Shown: piece by piece, positions 12,255 to 24,800 of the stretch
How the letters are laid out: every line of letters starts with the position of its first letter
Numbering within the stretch: the stretch's first letter is position 1
NCBI GenBank assembly: GCA_038501625.1
Contig: JAZAYU010000003.1
Location: forward strand, 3,413,001-3,477,000
From: Corbicula japonica
Lineage: Eukaryota > Mollusca > Bivalvia > Venerida > Cyrenidae
Length of the DNA: 64,000 bases
Reading direction: 5' to 3'
Notes under the pieces: model-generated
Told to the model about the DNA's origin: nothing
The model's input: the letters and a program-made list of their open reading frames with translations, nothing else
Database searches by the model: none
Made by a program: the position numbers and the translations under genes

Positions 12255-12259
12255 TTCAT

Positions 12260-13000
12260 GATAACTGGCTGTTCTACAATTCCAGTTATAATACTCAGTA
12301 TGGCATGCGGTTAGCAAAGTAATACATTAAAACTTAGGTTTAACAATTAAACCTATAGTTTAACAGACTTACTCCAACGATTGCCATTCTCAGTCCATTT
12401 TCATTTCGAACGCATGACATGTCGGCCGAACAAATGTAGGTCCCTATTTTAAGTTTTGAACGTTAAATTGAATAGTCCATGTTAGGTTACCCCGTTACAT
12501 TTCGATATTTGATATTCGACAAACATTAATTTGCCAACATTCTGAAATACCGACAAACTGGTTGATGCCTATCAAGTTATTCTGCACATGCAGTGGTTCA
12601 TATATATGTTAGCTTATTTCCGCCATGCTTTAGTTTACACTTGTCAAAAGTTCTAACTGAATACATTTAAATTTTGTATATCGAAAAGAAAAAATATCCT
12701 AGTTCAAAGAAAGTTAAATGTTATGTCGAAGGTTATTTAACAATAACAATCATCTGAAAATCGTGCTTATTTTGTTTACTCGTAACTTCAACCAGACAAT
12801 TCATAAAAACAATCATTTTAAGAAAGTATGGTGATAATTGATTCAAATGATTTGTGCTAAGTTAGTGTTTCTATTTTAGCTCAATTGTCAATATTGTTTA
12901 ATCTAGCAAATCCAATTTCAATCTCTTCAAAGATCAATGTGCTGATTCGCTACAACGTAAAATTTAATGCTAATTAAATGGTGTTGTGGCCTGTCAATAA
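12260..13000. other. Intergenic, nothing recognised
   Basis: No exon, repeat or RNA gene seen. The last part (ggcctgtcaataaattgtactg) looks like the 3' end of a retroelement running into the pentanucleotide array. Confidence 0.35.
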
Positions 13001-13010
13001 ATTGTACTGT

Positions 13011-13085
13011 ATTGTATTGTATTGTATTGTATTGTATTGTATTGTATTGTATTGTATTGTGTTGTGTTGTGTTGTGTTGTGTTGT
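13011..13085. repeat. Pentanucleotide microsatellite (ATTGT)10 then (GTTGT)5
   Basis: Ten perfect ATTGT units (13011-13060) switch abruptly to five perfect GTTGT units (13061-13085). Confidence 0.95.
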
Positions 13086-13321
13086 TGTTGGGTTGTGTCA
13101 AAATCAATCAAGATCTACTCATGTGAAAGAATAACAGTTTCATGATGCTTTATTGCGCTTATTTAAGGCGCACTACATGCTTGGTGATTAAACCATCTAC
13201 ATTTATCGCTTAGCTTACCACGGGTCACCGAATGACAATCCCTATAAGTTCTCACGTTTTATATGTTTGCTTGTCGAGTTGATCGGTTGGTTGGAGTTAA
13301 TTCAAGACATATTGTACTTAC
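13086..13321. other. Short intergenic stretch, nothing recognised
   Basis: No feature seen between the microsatellite and the LINE remnant. Confidence 0.35.
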
Positions 13322-13621
13322 TTGTTCATGAAAATGGATAGTCAGATAGTCAGGGGTATGGTGCCGGCCATTGATAGTGTAAGTTACTTGACACCAATAA
13401 CCAATAAACGCAAAATAATCCTAAACAGTAAAAGTGTTAACATCGTAGAAAAAAATTGCATTAACCATTCTAACTGTTTCAAAACAAAAAAATCCAAAAC
13501 TCAGCAATATAAAAACTCATTCTTTGTAAAGACAATTCACGATTGGAATGCTCTAGAAGACATGTGCCAGGACAGTATAGAGCTTAGAGTCAGCTCTCAC
13601 AGGTGGCGACTGACCACATAG
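13322..13621 (+). pseudogene. C-terminal remnant of a LINE reverse transcriptase ORF
   Basis: The open frame contains YKNSFFVKTIHDWNALED, the tail motif that follows the thumb in CR1/Jockey-type LINE proteins (compare YYRGIVDWNSLPEEI in the LINE at 30942-32399). Nothing of the RT palm or endonuclease remains. It stops just before the poly-C run. Confidence 0.6.
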
Positions 13622-13624
13622 CAA

Positions 13625-13625
<1 letters not shown>

Positions 13626-13657
<32 letters not shown>
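13626..13657. repeat. Poly-C run of 32 bases
   Basis: Uninterrupted C tract. True length is uncertain because such runs are hard to sequence. Confidence 0.9.
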
Positions 13658-13658
<1 letters not shown>

Positions 13659-13674
13659 ACTCATTACGCCAGCA

Positions 13675-13756
13675 GTGGTGACTAGTCGCCATTTCAGCCA
13701 ATCAGATTCTTGAGATTTGAGACTGGTTTCCATGCTCAGTTTTATAACTTTGGGCA
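13675..13756. repeat. Family A hairpin MITE, right half only
   Basis: Begins at the centre (actagtcgccatttcagcc) and runs out through gagactggtttcc to ttataactttgggcacag. The left arm is missing and the poly-C run lies in its place. Confidence 0.8.
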
Positions 13757-15208
13757 CAGATACAGAACCTGTTGGGACAAATGTGATGTTTGTTAGTGCG
13801 CATAGAACCTGGTTGATAATTGTTTTGCCACCGACAGTTCCGAGGCGGTAACCCCTGGTTAATTGTCTGTAGTCATTTTTGAAGATGATCGTATTACCAT
13901 GCTCTCTCTTCCTCTACTTATTTGACTTGGGCGGCTGTGTTTCCTGAATGTGGCAATTTCTGCTTATTCCATTCTCTTTATTATTGAAATGTAGGGGCTT
14001 GTAATAACAGTAAAATTTAAATGGTTGTTCACTTGTTTGTTTACAAGTATTGGAGGAAGGATATCAACATACCACAAATGAGCGTTTGATCGTGTACGTT
14101 CACATTGTTTCAAGAACAGTTACAGCAATGCGTTTGCCACTGAGCAACAGACGCGTTTTATATTATTAGGATTGCTATGTAACTTAAGCGGTAGGCCTAA
14201 CACGTGGACCCAAACAATCGTGCTACAGCCACCAAACAATCATGCTGGGTCTTTCAGGGGCGGACCCGGAGCAAGTTTAAACACCTTGTACGGCAGCAAT
14301 AATTAGTAATTTTTATGGGGATTTAGGTAATGACCTAGTCTTAACAGAATAAACAAGACATACAAAATAACATATTTATTCAGTCAGATCATTTAATATC
14401 TTTTAGACAAGATGGCAAATATCTGACAAATATTCCACAAAACTTTTATTGTTTTAAAGCAATGACCATACAACATTATTGCCAAAGTGTTTTAATCAGT
14501 TACCCTTTCTTCAGTTATTTATTGAACCTTTCACCACTTTAAAGCATACAAAAATTTGACAACTCATTTCAGGAGTATTTACAGTAAGTATTGTATTTGT
14601 ATCTGTTTTAGCAATGATTTCCGCAATACAGACACAATTCTGAAGACTGAAAGAAACTTAAAGCAGTTAACAATGGATTCTCAAAGAGATATTAACATTA
14701 GTGGATTACCTGTAAATACACAATATGATGGTATTTTACAGAAAAATACCACAACAATATATATATCCATTTCTTTTTGTTATATTTCACTGTAAATCGC
14801 TCCTGATATTTTTTATATTAATATAAAAGCCCCTTCCATTCTTCATTGATTACTGGACTGTTCATACAGATTAAGGGGTAAATCTATTGTCCCATCTGGT
14901 GAAAGAGGCAGGGGACTAATAACATATCATTTAGAATTAGTTATTAAACAAAAATGAATATTTTTGGTACGCAACTCAGCGACAAGTTGAACATTTAACT
15001 TTATATAAGACCCTAGATCATTTCCTTAGATCAAGGGAAACTTTAAATTTCAAACCACAATGTTTTTAGAGATCATATATATATACTAACAACATTATCT
15101 ATCAAAGCTAATGATAACAGAACAATTATTCTCCGTCTCGCACTGGATCCAACTTTCTTCAGAAATAAAATCTCGAGACATTCAAAATGACAAATCACAG
15201 TGGTCTGT
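13757..15208. other. Intergenic and likely distal 3' UTR of DNAJC8
   Basis: No coding exon seen. A minus-strand AATAAA lies at 14375-14380. Between it and the DNAJC8 stop codon there are two family A copies and one family B copy, so if this is the 3' UTR it is about 1.5 kb and rich in hairpins. Confidence 0.3.
14375..14380 (-). promoter_or_regulatory. Candidate distal polyadenylation signal of DNAJC8
   Basis: Minus-strand AATAAA about 1.46 kb past the stop codon. I saw no closer canonical hexamer. Only tentative. Confidence 0.25.
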
Positions 15209-15313
15209 TCCCAAGGTTATAAAACTGAGCATGGAAACCAGTCTCAAATCTCAAGCATCTGACTGGTCGCCATTTCAGCCTACCAGATGCTTGAGATTTG
15301 AGACCTTCAGCCC
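15209..15313. repeat. Family A hairpin MITE, shortened
   Basis: Left arm cccaaggttataaaactgagc, centre gactggtcgcc, right arm broken off after ttgagacc and joined to ttcagccctgg. An internal deletion removed part of the right arm. Confidence 0.85.
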
Positions 15314-15349
15314 TGGTCACTGGTCATTTTCATGCAAGGCAGATAACAA

Positions 15350-15693
15350 TTAACCCTTTACTCCATAGATACATCTATCAGATGGGTGACCAGTTTAGAT
15401 CTGGATTTACCTATGGTCAGATATAACCCAATGAATTTGAAAGCAAACATTTTAGATCCTGATCAGATGACACAGATGTGCTAAATGATCAGTGTCCAAG
15501 GTTATAAAACTGAGCATGGAAACCAGTCTCAAATCTCAAGCATCTGATTGGCTGAAATGGCGACCAGTCGCCATTTCAGCCAATCAGATGCTTGAGATTT
15601 GAGACTGGTTTCCAATCTTAGCTTTATAACCTTCAGACCTGGATTAAAACTGTTCACATAATAAAAGCCTTATCTTATGGTGTAAATGGTTAT
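15350..15693. repeat. Family B MITE split by a family A copy
   Basis: Starts TTAACCCTTTACTCCATAG at 15350 and continues to about 15494. It resumes at about 15636 with gacctggattaaaactgttcac and ends near TTAT at 15690-15693. The family A element at 15495-15635 interrupts it, so B was there first. Confidence 0.8.
15495..15635. repeat. Family A hairpin MITE, nested in family B
   Basis: Near-perfect palindrome from gtccaaggttataaaactgag to gctttataaccttcag, centre ggcgaccagtcgcc. Around the junctions the host B sequence appears twice (gatcag on the left, gacctg on the right), a possible target duplication of about 6 bp. Confidence 0.9.
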
Positions 15694-15840
15694 TACAACT
15701 TTATCTTGCACATCAAAACAAATGAACATGGTGACATCTCCACACACATTATTTCCACATTTTCACTAGGCTACTGCACATGTAAATGTATGATGTGTAT
15801 GTCTAAAGCAATGATTGTACAATGATGAAGATGATAGTTT

Positions 15841-18800
15841 CTATCTTTTTTCTAGTTTGGGTTTTGGAGGTCTAAATGTTCCCTTCATCTTCTTGTGGGA
15901 CTTGTTTTGGGTTGCAAACTGTCTCCAGCTATCCACCCGCCCTGTCCTGCTTTCCTGAAACACAATTACACATTTCTAATTAACACACTATACAAAATTT
16001 CATTAATGATTGACTCATTTCCCCTAGGTGCTATATGTAAACAATCAGTCAATTTTAAAGCAACTATATAACACTTTATGTGTGAGTATTTAGATTTATT
16101 TATCTATGCTACTGGAAGATCATATTAGCAATGTCTCCAGAAGAGTGTTAGTTATTTTAGGTTTTTGGAGAATAGTGCAAGATACAGATTCTCTAATTCA
16201 CAATCACCCCTGGTTCCACTAGTAATACAGTTGTTGATTTTTAACCCTTTCCTCCACAGATACATCTTTATTGCATGGTTGAACAGTTTAGATCCAGATC
16301 AGCTGGCACACTGTTCGCGTTTAGATTCATTAGGTTATTTCTGAACGAGAAGCCACCAGCATGGTCATGATTAGATGTGCTGGTCTCACAGGCACATATT
16401 ACAATGTATATATGGAGAAAAGGGTTTAAAAAATTTCACTCTGCTACAGCAGTTTGTTTTTCTTCGTAGAGCACAATTATCCAGTGATAAAACAACTACA
16501 TACTTCAAAGTTTTTATGCCATTCTTTTTCAATCTCTTTCTTTTCTTTCTCCTCAGCCTCCTCCTCAGCCTTTCGCTTCCTGCAAATATATACCAGCAAT
16601 TGATAACACACAAATAAATACCAGGAATATAACAAAAGTCAAATAAATACCAGGAACATGCATATTAATACCAGGACAAGGAACATGTAACATGCATAAA
16701 AATACCTAGAACATTTCTAGATGCACATTTATACCATGAACATTAAAACATGCATAAAAATACAAGGAAAATCATAAAATGCAAATAAACATCAAGAACA
16801 TTAAACAATGCAAATAAATTTTTGTAATAAAAAAACACTCAGAAACCAGGAACAACACACAACTAACACAAGGAACATGACCACACACAAATAAATACTA
16901 GGAAAATGATACCAAACAATAAAATACCAAGAAACATCAGAACACACAAATAAATACCAGGAACAAGAGAACACACAAATAAACACAAGGAAAAAGAAAA
17001 CACACAAATAAACACAAGGAACCAGAAAACACAAATAAATACCAGGAACAAGACAACATAAAAAACCAGGAACATAACAACACACAAAAACACCAGGAAC
17101 CAGAAAACACACAAATAAACACCAAGAACAAGAAAACACACAAATATACCAAGAACAAATCAACATAAAGAAACAAGGAACATGACTACACACAAATAAA
17201 CACCAGGAACATGACAACACACAAATAAACACAAGGAACATGACAACACACACATAAACACCAGGAACATGACAACATACAAATAAACACCAGGAACATG
17301 ACAACACACAAATAAACACCAGGAACATGACAACATACAAATAAACACCAGGAGCATGACAACACACAAATAAACACAAGGAACATGACAACACACAAAT
17401 CAACACCATGGAACATGACATCATACAAATAAACACCAGGAACATGACAACATACAAATAAACACCAGGAGCATAACAACACACAAATAAACACCAGGAA
17501 CATGACAACATACAAATAAACACCAGGATCATGACAACACACAAATAATTACCAGGAGCATCAGAACACACAAATAAACACCAGGAACATCAGAACACAC
17601 AAATAAACAATATAAAACACAAATATCATTTCAATATACAAATAAACACCAGGATCATTACAACATGCAAATAAACACCAGGAACATCACCACACACAAA
17701 TAAACATTATGAATTTCACAACACACAAATAAACACCAGGAACATCTCAACAGGCAAATAAACACCAGGAACATCACCACACACAAATAAACACCAGGAA
17801 TTTCACAACACACAAATCAACACAAGAAGTGCTGAAATGCAACAAAACCAGGTTTTAAATGAACAGTATAGACATCTGAGTAGAATCCATAGTTGCATCA
17901 TGACATATGCTACCCACACATCAAGTTTGGTGTCAATAGGTCAAAGCTAACTCAAGTTATTATGCAGAAACTGAATTTATATTTTTAGCAACAGTGACCT
18001 TGACCTTGATCACTGACATCAAGGTAGAAATCCAAGGTTGCATCTTAATTCAAGCTACACATACACTAAGTTTAGTTTTTGTTGAAAACCTGTTTAATAA
18101 CCAGGAACATAACAACAAACAAACAAACACCAGGAACATCACCACAGAGAAATAAACTTGAAAAAACACAAATATCACTACAACATACAAATAAATAGCA
18201 CAAAAGTAACAACTTTCCCATCACAACTTATATACTTAGAGACAGGCTAGTCATATTTATTGAGATTGTTTTCAACGAAAATCTTATGACTGATTTGTAG
18301 CTGAAAATTATAATTACATTTTGTTTCTTATATTTTTTAATAAAATATAAAAAAAATTAGCCCAGAAGCATGCTAAACTACTGACATATTTAGTTGGAAA
18401 AAAATGTTTTTTAAGTGAGGAAAGAATATGAACAAAATCCTTTTAAGTAATATAATTTCTTCACTGAATTGGATTGGGAAGAACACCAAACCATTGAAAG
18501 TGCCAAACCATTTGGTAAAAGCTTTCTTTTCAACGTAAAAGCATATGAATGAGCTTATCAATATTTGACAGCAACAAAATCTACAAAAAAGCCAATTTCA
18601 AATCATTATGTAAAGAATCTAAAGATGTTTGTGCTTTTCAGCCCATTTTTTAGCTGTATACTGATATCAAACTCAATTGCTTGGTTTCAAAAAAGCACTA
18701 ACAGACTGCAAGAATCAAATCAGTGGAGGTTGTTAGCAGAAAATGTAAAGTAAAAATTTGTTCAATTTTTGTATGATAACTTTTCCATGTCGGGCTCACC

Positions 18801-21800
18801 AACAATTAATCTGACAGAACAATACATGTCAGGAAATGATCTGTGTATATATTTATATACCATCACTTGTTTGGCTTGTAATGAAACTAAACATAAACAG
18901 TGAAGATCCTTATCAGTTTGCTACCACAATGAAGGTTTCCTAAAGGATAAAGGGTTATTGTTGCCACATACTTGAATTGTTGCAGGGCACATCATCTTGG
19001 TACGTTATTTATGTAAAGTTAAAAGTAAGTTAGCAAGTAAGTAAAGCAAACAAGAACAAGAATGAAAGCTGATGCCAACTTTCACAAAACTAATAACTGG
19101 TTATGAATCGAAAAAACCTGGCATTTTAACAAGATCCAGACCACCTGGCATATAATGTTCCATCTGATCCTGATCTACACTGGTTAAATCTTGGTCAGAA
19201 ATAACCGGAATCCAAAAGCAAATTGTGTAGATCCTGATCAGACAGCACAGATGTAGCAGATGATCTGGATCTACATTGTTCGCCAATGCAATTAAGGTGT
19301 ATCTATGGAGGAAAGGGTTAGTGATCATAATTATTTTATATAATACACGACAATCTTCATGTGCATGGTCATTTGTAAACAATATACAGGAAATGCTGAC
19401 CATATTGAAACATTACCTATGCATCTGTTTATTTCACTTACATCTAGCAAAACCAGGTCCCAAGGTATTAAAACTGAGAACAGAGACTAGTCTCAAATCT
19501 CAAGCATCTGAACACCAGTCACCATTTCAGCCAATCAGATGTCTGAGATTTATGACAGGTCTCACTCTCAGTTTTATTACCTTGGGGCCATAGATAAAAA
19601 TGGGTTGGACTTAACATGAATGACAATGAAATAACCGATGGCTGTATGCTGCAGCAGGTGTCTGCTTCCATGACCGTTCATTGAGAGAGATGTTGACTTA
19701 CCTTTCATGCATATCCTTGGCTTCTTTTTCCATCCTCAATCTCTCCAGATCTGCAAACAGCTTACATGTTTGTACATACACAGAGTGCTTATACTGAAAT
19801 ATACACAAAATAGCTAACAAGTTCGTACATATGGAATATTATACCAGTATGCAATCTGTAGGTTTGTATTAGTCGAGTTGGGTATGTAAACAATATCATG
19901 CGAGACCGAAGGTCGAGCGTGATGTGGTTTACATACGCAACGAGAAATAATACAAACCTACAGATTGCGTACTGGTATAATGTTCCTTTTATTATATACC
20001 CTTATTTCACTTCCAATTAAATGAGCACTAAATCAATAACGAACAGTGAAATGTGATGTAAGCAATTACGTCACAATAAACCATAAATCTCATTGAACAA
20101 ATGTTTACATTTTCAAGCCCCATGATTGATTCTGTCAGATGAAGAAATCTTTAACTTTCAAATCTTTGAAGGACTAAAAACAATAACAGCAAAATTTGGA
20201 CAAGACCCAAAGATGCTGGAAGTGTTTACCGTGGTATTCGATATGTAACGTCTAGGATTTGAACGTGTTTCATTCTTATACCACAGCAACGAGCTTTCTT
20301 TACATCAAATCATAGGGTCAGGTTTTAAACAGAAAATAGGTAGGATTGTTGCAAATGGATATTTAAATTGGGATAGTTGAATGGTATGTACTTTTTTGCT
20401 CCTAAAAAAGTAGTCTTTTGCTTGTTCTATCGATATTTATATCCACAATGACTCTCTATTAATTTAACTTTCTTTCACATTTCTTTACGATTTCATATTA
20501 TTTTTATTTTATTTGTAAAGGCCGTAAAATCAATGATTATTTTTAAAGAAAGAGTGTCATTGGAGTGAACAAATCTAAATTTGTGAAAATATCGCGGTTT
20601 GAAATCGGCCATTTTGATACGTAAAAACTACCAGAAGCTGCAAAAATAAAGAATCGGAAAATGGAACAATGTTCGATACGGAATTTTTAATCTGACAAGT
20701 TGTATCAATTTTGCGTATTAACGCTGCACTATGCTAAAATCATTCATGGGTATATAATAAAACGTGTTCCAGACCATCTAGATTCTCCTGTTTTATACTC
20801 TTCACTCCACGGATATGGCTTACGTCCCATGTGTAACTCGTCTAGATATAAATCAGACTGCACATGCATGCAATCTGGTCTGGGTTCACATGTCCACTGT
20901 TTTCTTAGTAAAAAATAATTGAAGAAAAAATATAGGAGTGGAGAGTGTGCATTCTGATTAGACTACATGGATGCAGGCAAATTTGGATCTAATAGCACAT
21001 GGTATTTAAGATATTCATCAAGTTGACGATTGTAGAGTAATAACCTGCACATGCAAGTAACCAGCATTTTTTAGTCAAAACTTGAAAATGTTAGCAAAAG
21101 TATGTGGTAATTTTTGCAAGTGTATTTGCCTGAAGTGTTTCTTTCAGGGATTCTTGCACAAACCGCTTTTAACTATACGAAGCTCTTATCCCTTTTTAAC
21201 ATTAGCATTGAACACCAAGAGTGCCAAACTGACACAAAATACGCCCATCAAAATGCTGATCATCAAAGTTGCGCAACGATCCGATGAAAATTTTTCGACT
21301 TGGAGAGCAGATACCGCTAATTCAGTTTTTGGACAATTCAAGGGCCATAATTCAGGAGTGCCTGGGGGGATTTGGCAGGTTATAGAACTTGGTCGAGATA
21401 TTATGCCCACCAACATATTCACCACGTTTGATAAAGACCGGATGAAAACTCTTTGACTTAGAGAGCGGACACAGTAATTTTGGACAATTCAAGGGCCATA
21501 ATTCAGGAGTGCCTAGGGGGATTTGGCAGGTTATAGAACTTGGTCGAGATATTATGCCCACCAACATATTCACCAAGTTTGATAAAGACCGGATGAAAAC
21601 TCTTTGACTTAGAGAGCGTAAACCCTTATTTTGGACAATTCAAGGGCCATAATTCAGGAGTGCCTAGGGGGATTTGGCTGGTTATAGAACTTGGTCGAGA
21701 TATTATGCCCACCAACATATTCACCAAGTTTGATAAAGACCGGATGAAAACTCTTTGACTTAGAGAGCGGAAACAGTAATTTTGGACAAATCAAGGGCCA

Positions 21801-24800
21801 TAATTCAGGAGTGCCTGGGGGGATTTGGCAGGTTATAGAACTTGGTCGAGATATTATGCCCACCAACATATTCACCAAGTTTGATAAAGATCGGATGAAA
21901 ACTCTTTGACTTAGAGAGCGGAAACCCTGTGGACGCCGCCCGCCGCAGGTGTTCCCATAATACATCCCGTTTTTCAAACAGGGTTGTATAAAAACTTGCT
22001 GTTAGTTATCATCTGCATGAGATTTAAAATGGCCAATAGTATTTACCTTGTTAATTCACATATTGTTCACAATCTTAAAATAAACCTTCCAAATGCTCAG
22101 TTGAATTTCTGTTGCAATGCATTCAGTTTTAATGTTTCATAGTTGATATGAAAAGTTAAAAGAAATATACATTAACTTCCACCTTAACATCCCTTAATAA
22201 GACTCAAGATGACACAACCCAGAATACTCACATTTTCTGACACTACTGATGGTGAACTTCAATGTCGGTCTGACAACCCCAACACACTGGACTTCTAGTA
22301 CTGTACAAATTAATGCGTACCTTCAAGTGTCAAATTGGGTTACAACTCTTTTCAAACTGCAGATTACTCCTCACTATACTTTGCCAGACTCTGCAAGCCA
22401 TTCACCTGAAAAGTTGGCATTAGTTCAAGGCAAACAACAGAAATATTCTAGAATTTAGATATTTACTTTCTCATAGTCGTCTTCAGGAACGATGGTCGGC
22501 TTGCCTTCCTTCTTTAACTTTTTCCTTTGAGTCTTCATCTGATTTATAAAACATAAACATTAATAATGGCCCTACTAACAAACTTTACAGGTTCTGTTAA
22601 ACGCCTCTCACTTAGCTCACCAAAATGTAGATTAATCCAGAGTTTTTGAGCTTCATCTGAGAAGACTGTTGGTTTAAAGTGGTATGAAAATATGTAGGAG
22701 GGGAGTAGTATTCTGTTATTATTTGACATTTGAACACCTACATTTTGAACATCAACACATTTGGACTCTGAAGAAATTTAAGCCATAAGTTGATTTTTTT
22801 TAATTATTAATGGTAAAAATTGCTATCTAGCTTTGGAGGTTTTAAATGCGATGTAACAAACTTCTACAAAATATTGCTAACTTGGTCAAGTTTTTGCTTG
22901 TAAAGATCTATTACTCCGGAGTTACTCGGACAATTTGGCTGGTTACCAAATTTAACCAAGATTTTATGCCCATAATCATTTTGACCAAGTTTATTGGATA
23001 GTAGATAAAAGAGAAAGTGAACACATTCACTGATTACTTAATGAAATAATTGCAAGAAAGGGGCAGTAACTCCACAGCAACTGCTTTCATCTAACAAGCT
23101 GAAGAATTAAGGCGCACTGAGTGTATGAAGTGAAACATAAGTCAAATATCAGCAATTTAAGGGCCTCCAGTCGAATCTGACAGAAGCAATGTGGTCAGTC
23201 ACTGAACTTGGTGGAGATATTAGACCCATTAACAATCTAAGCAGATCTCAAAGGTCATTTGATCATTATTAGGGGATTCTGCCAAAAAAATCTTCCCTTT
23301 CCTCCATATATACTTCTTGAAAGTATGGGCGTACAGTGTAGATCCAGATCAGCTGGCACAGGATCTACACCGTTCGCTTTTAGATTTGTTATGTTATTTC
23401 TGACCAAGTTGCAAACAGTGCAGATCCTGATCAGAAGGCAGGAATGTGTCAGCTGATCTTGACCTACACTGGTCGCACATGCGTAAAAATGTGTATAACT
23501 TGAGTAAAGGGTTGAGATTGAAATGATTCTTCAGGAAAAATCATTGGGGTCCAAATGAGGCTTTTTGAAATTCCAGGAGTCAATAGGTCATCTCCTGGAT
23601 CAAATGGAACCTCTAAAAACCAGTTTGAATCTGTAAAGTCATTACTAATGTATTTTAACAAAAGCTACACACCATTTCATCGACTCTGACTTTGGCTTCA
23701 TCGATGACCTCCTTACATCTCTTCATGCCTTCCTCATTCTCCAGTGTCTTGTAAGCCTTGTTTACAGCTGAAGGAAAAAACCCTCATATAACTCAGGGAA
23801 CTCTGCACAAAACATACACATAGTTAATATTTCATCATATTTACATGATATATGCTTTGATAAATATATGTAACAAATCTATGTTATCATTTTATACTTA
23901 CACTTTAATGAAGAAGGCATTATGAAAATAACTTATTATGTATCAATACAATGACTAGCTGAAATGGTTATTACAACAATTAATATTATCCAATGCTTAT
24001 TTTAGGTTTAAGATCTCCAAGAATCCTAAAATACCAAAGACCTATGCCCAAGGTCATAAAACTAAATCTGGAGCCCAGGCTCTAATCTCAAGTATCTGGT
24101 TGCTTGAGATATAGTTTTATGATCTTGGGCCCTGTATTATAATAGTGTTGTGATACCTTCAAAGGCTGTCTGAGCACGATCCTTGTCATCTGGATTCTTG
24201 TCAGGGTGTACAAGAATTGACATCTGAAACCAACACAAGCAATAAGAAGTAAAAATATTAACAAGTAAGCATCATTCCTGAAAAGATTTTCCATTGTGTA
24301 TGTTTATGTCATACTTTAAATAAACTTAACCTACTGGCAATAGACCAGCCCTAACTTCTCAGTGTCTAAGCGTACAGTTAACCGAAACAGAAGTTGCTGA
24401 TCTGTACGCCGATGATCACATAGTTGCTTACAGAAAAACCTGCGACATCGAATTATTTATTGGTAAATAAACCAAATTTTATGTGCATTTGGAAAAAAAT
24501 ATTTCTGTGGTAAGTACAACGTTAATTGTTAGGCCTGCTGTGATCATATAGACTTAAAGGAAGGGTTAGTATTGTTATAATCCATCATCGTTCCCAACTC
24601 GATCAGTTAAAATAGGAGCAAAACATTGAACAAAACGGGACGTTTTGGGTTCAAATTTCTTTGTGTAAATAGATTTTGGACCATATTTGTGTGTGTATGG
24701 GAGAAATTCATTTATTCAACTTATGTACTTCGTTGAACTGAGTTTGAACGACTTAGCAATGAGAAAATGATACTTTCTTTATGTCACTGTAAATGATAAG

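Noticed and set aside
16801..17571. 256-codon Cys/Val-rich open frame on the minus strand
   Set aside because: It is the translation of the 29-30 bp minisatellite; other frames are open too, and there is no start context or similarity.
21082..21977. Frames on both strands with repeated NMLVGIISRPSSITCQIP peptides
   Set aside because: Readings of the 151 bp tandem repeat in a DNAJC8 intron.
22249..22458. 69-codon frame next to DNAJC8 exon 6
   Set aside because: Opposite strand to the gene, intronic, no motif.
24650..24670. gggttcaaattt resembling a tRNA B box
   Set aside because: No A box at the right distance and no cloverleaf; part of the foldback element interior.
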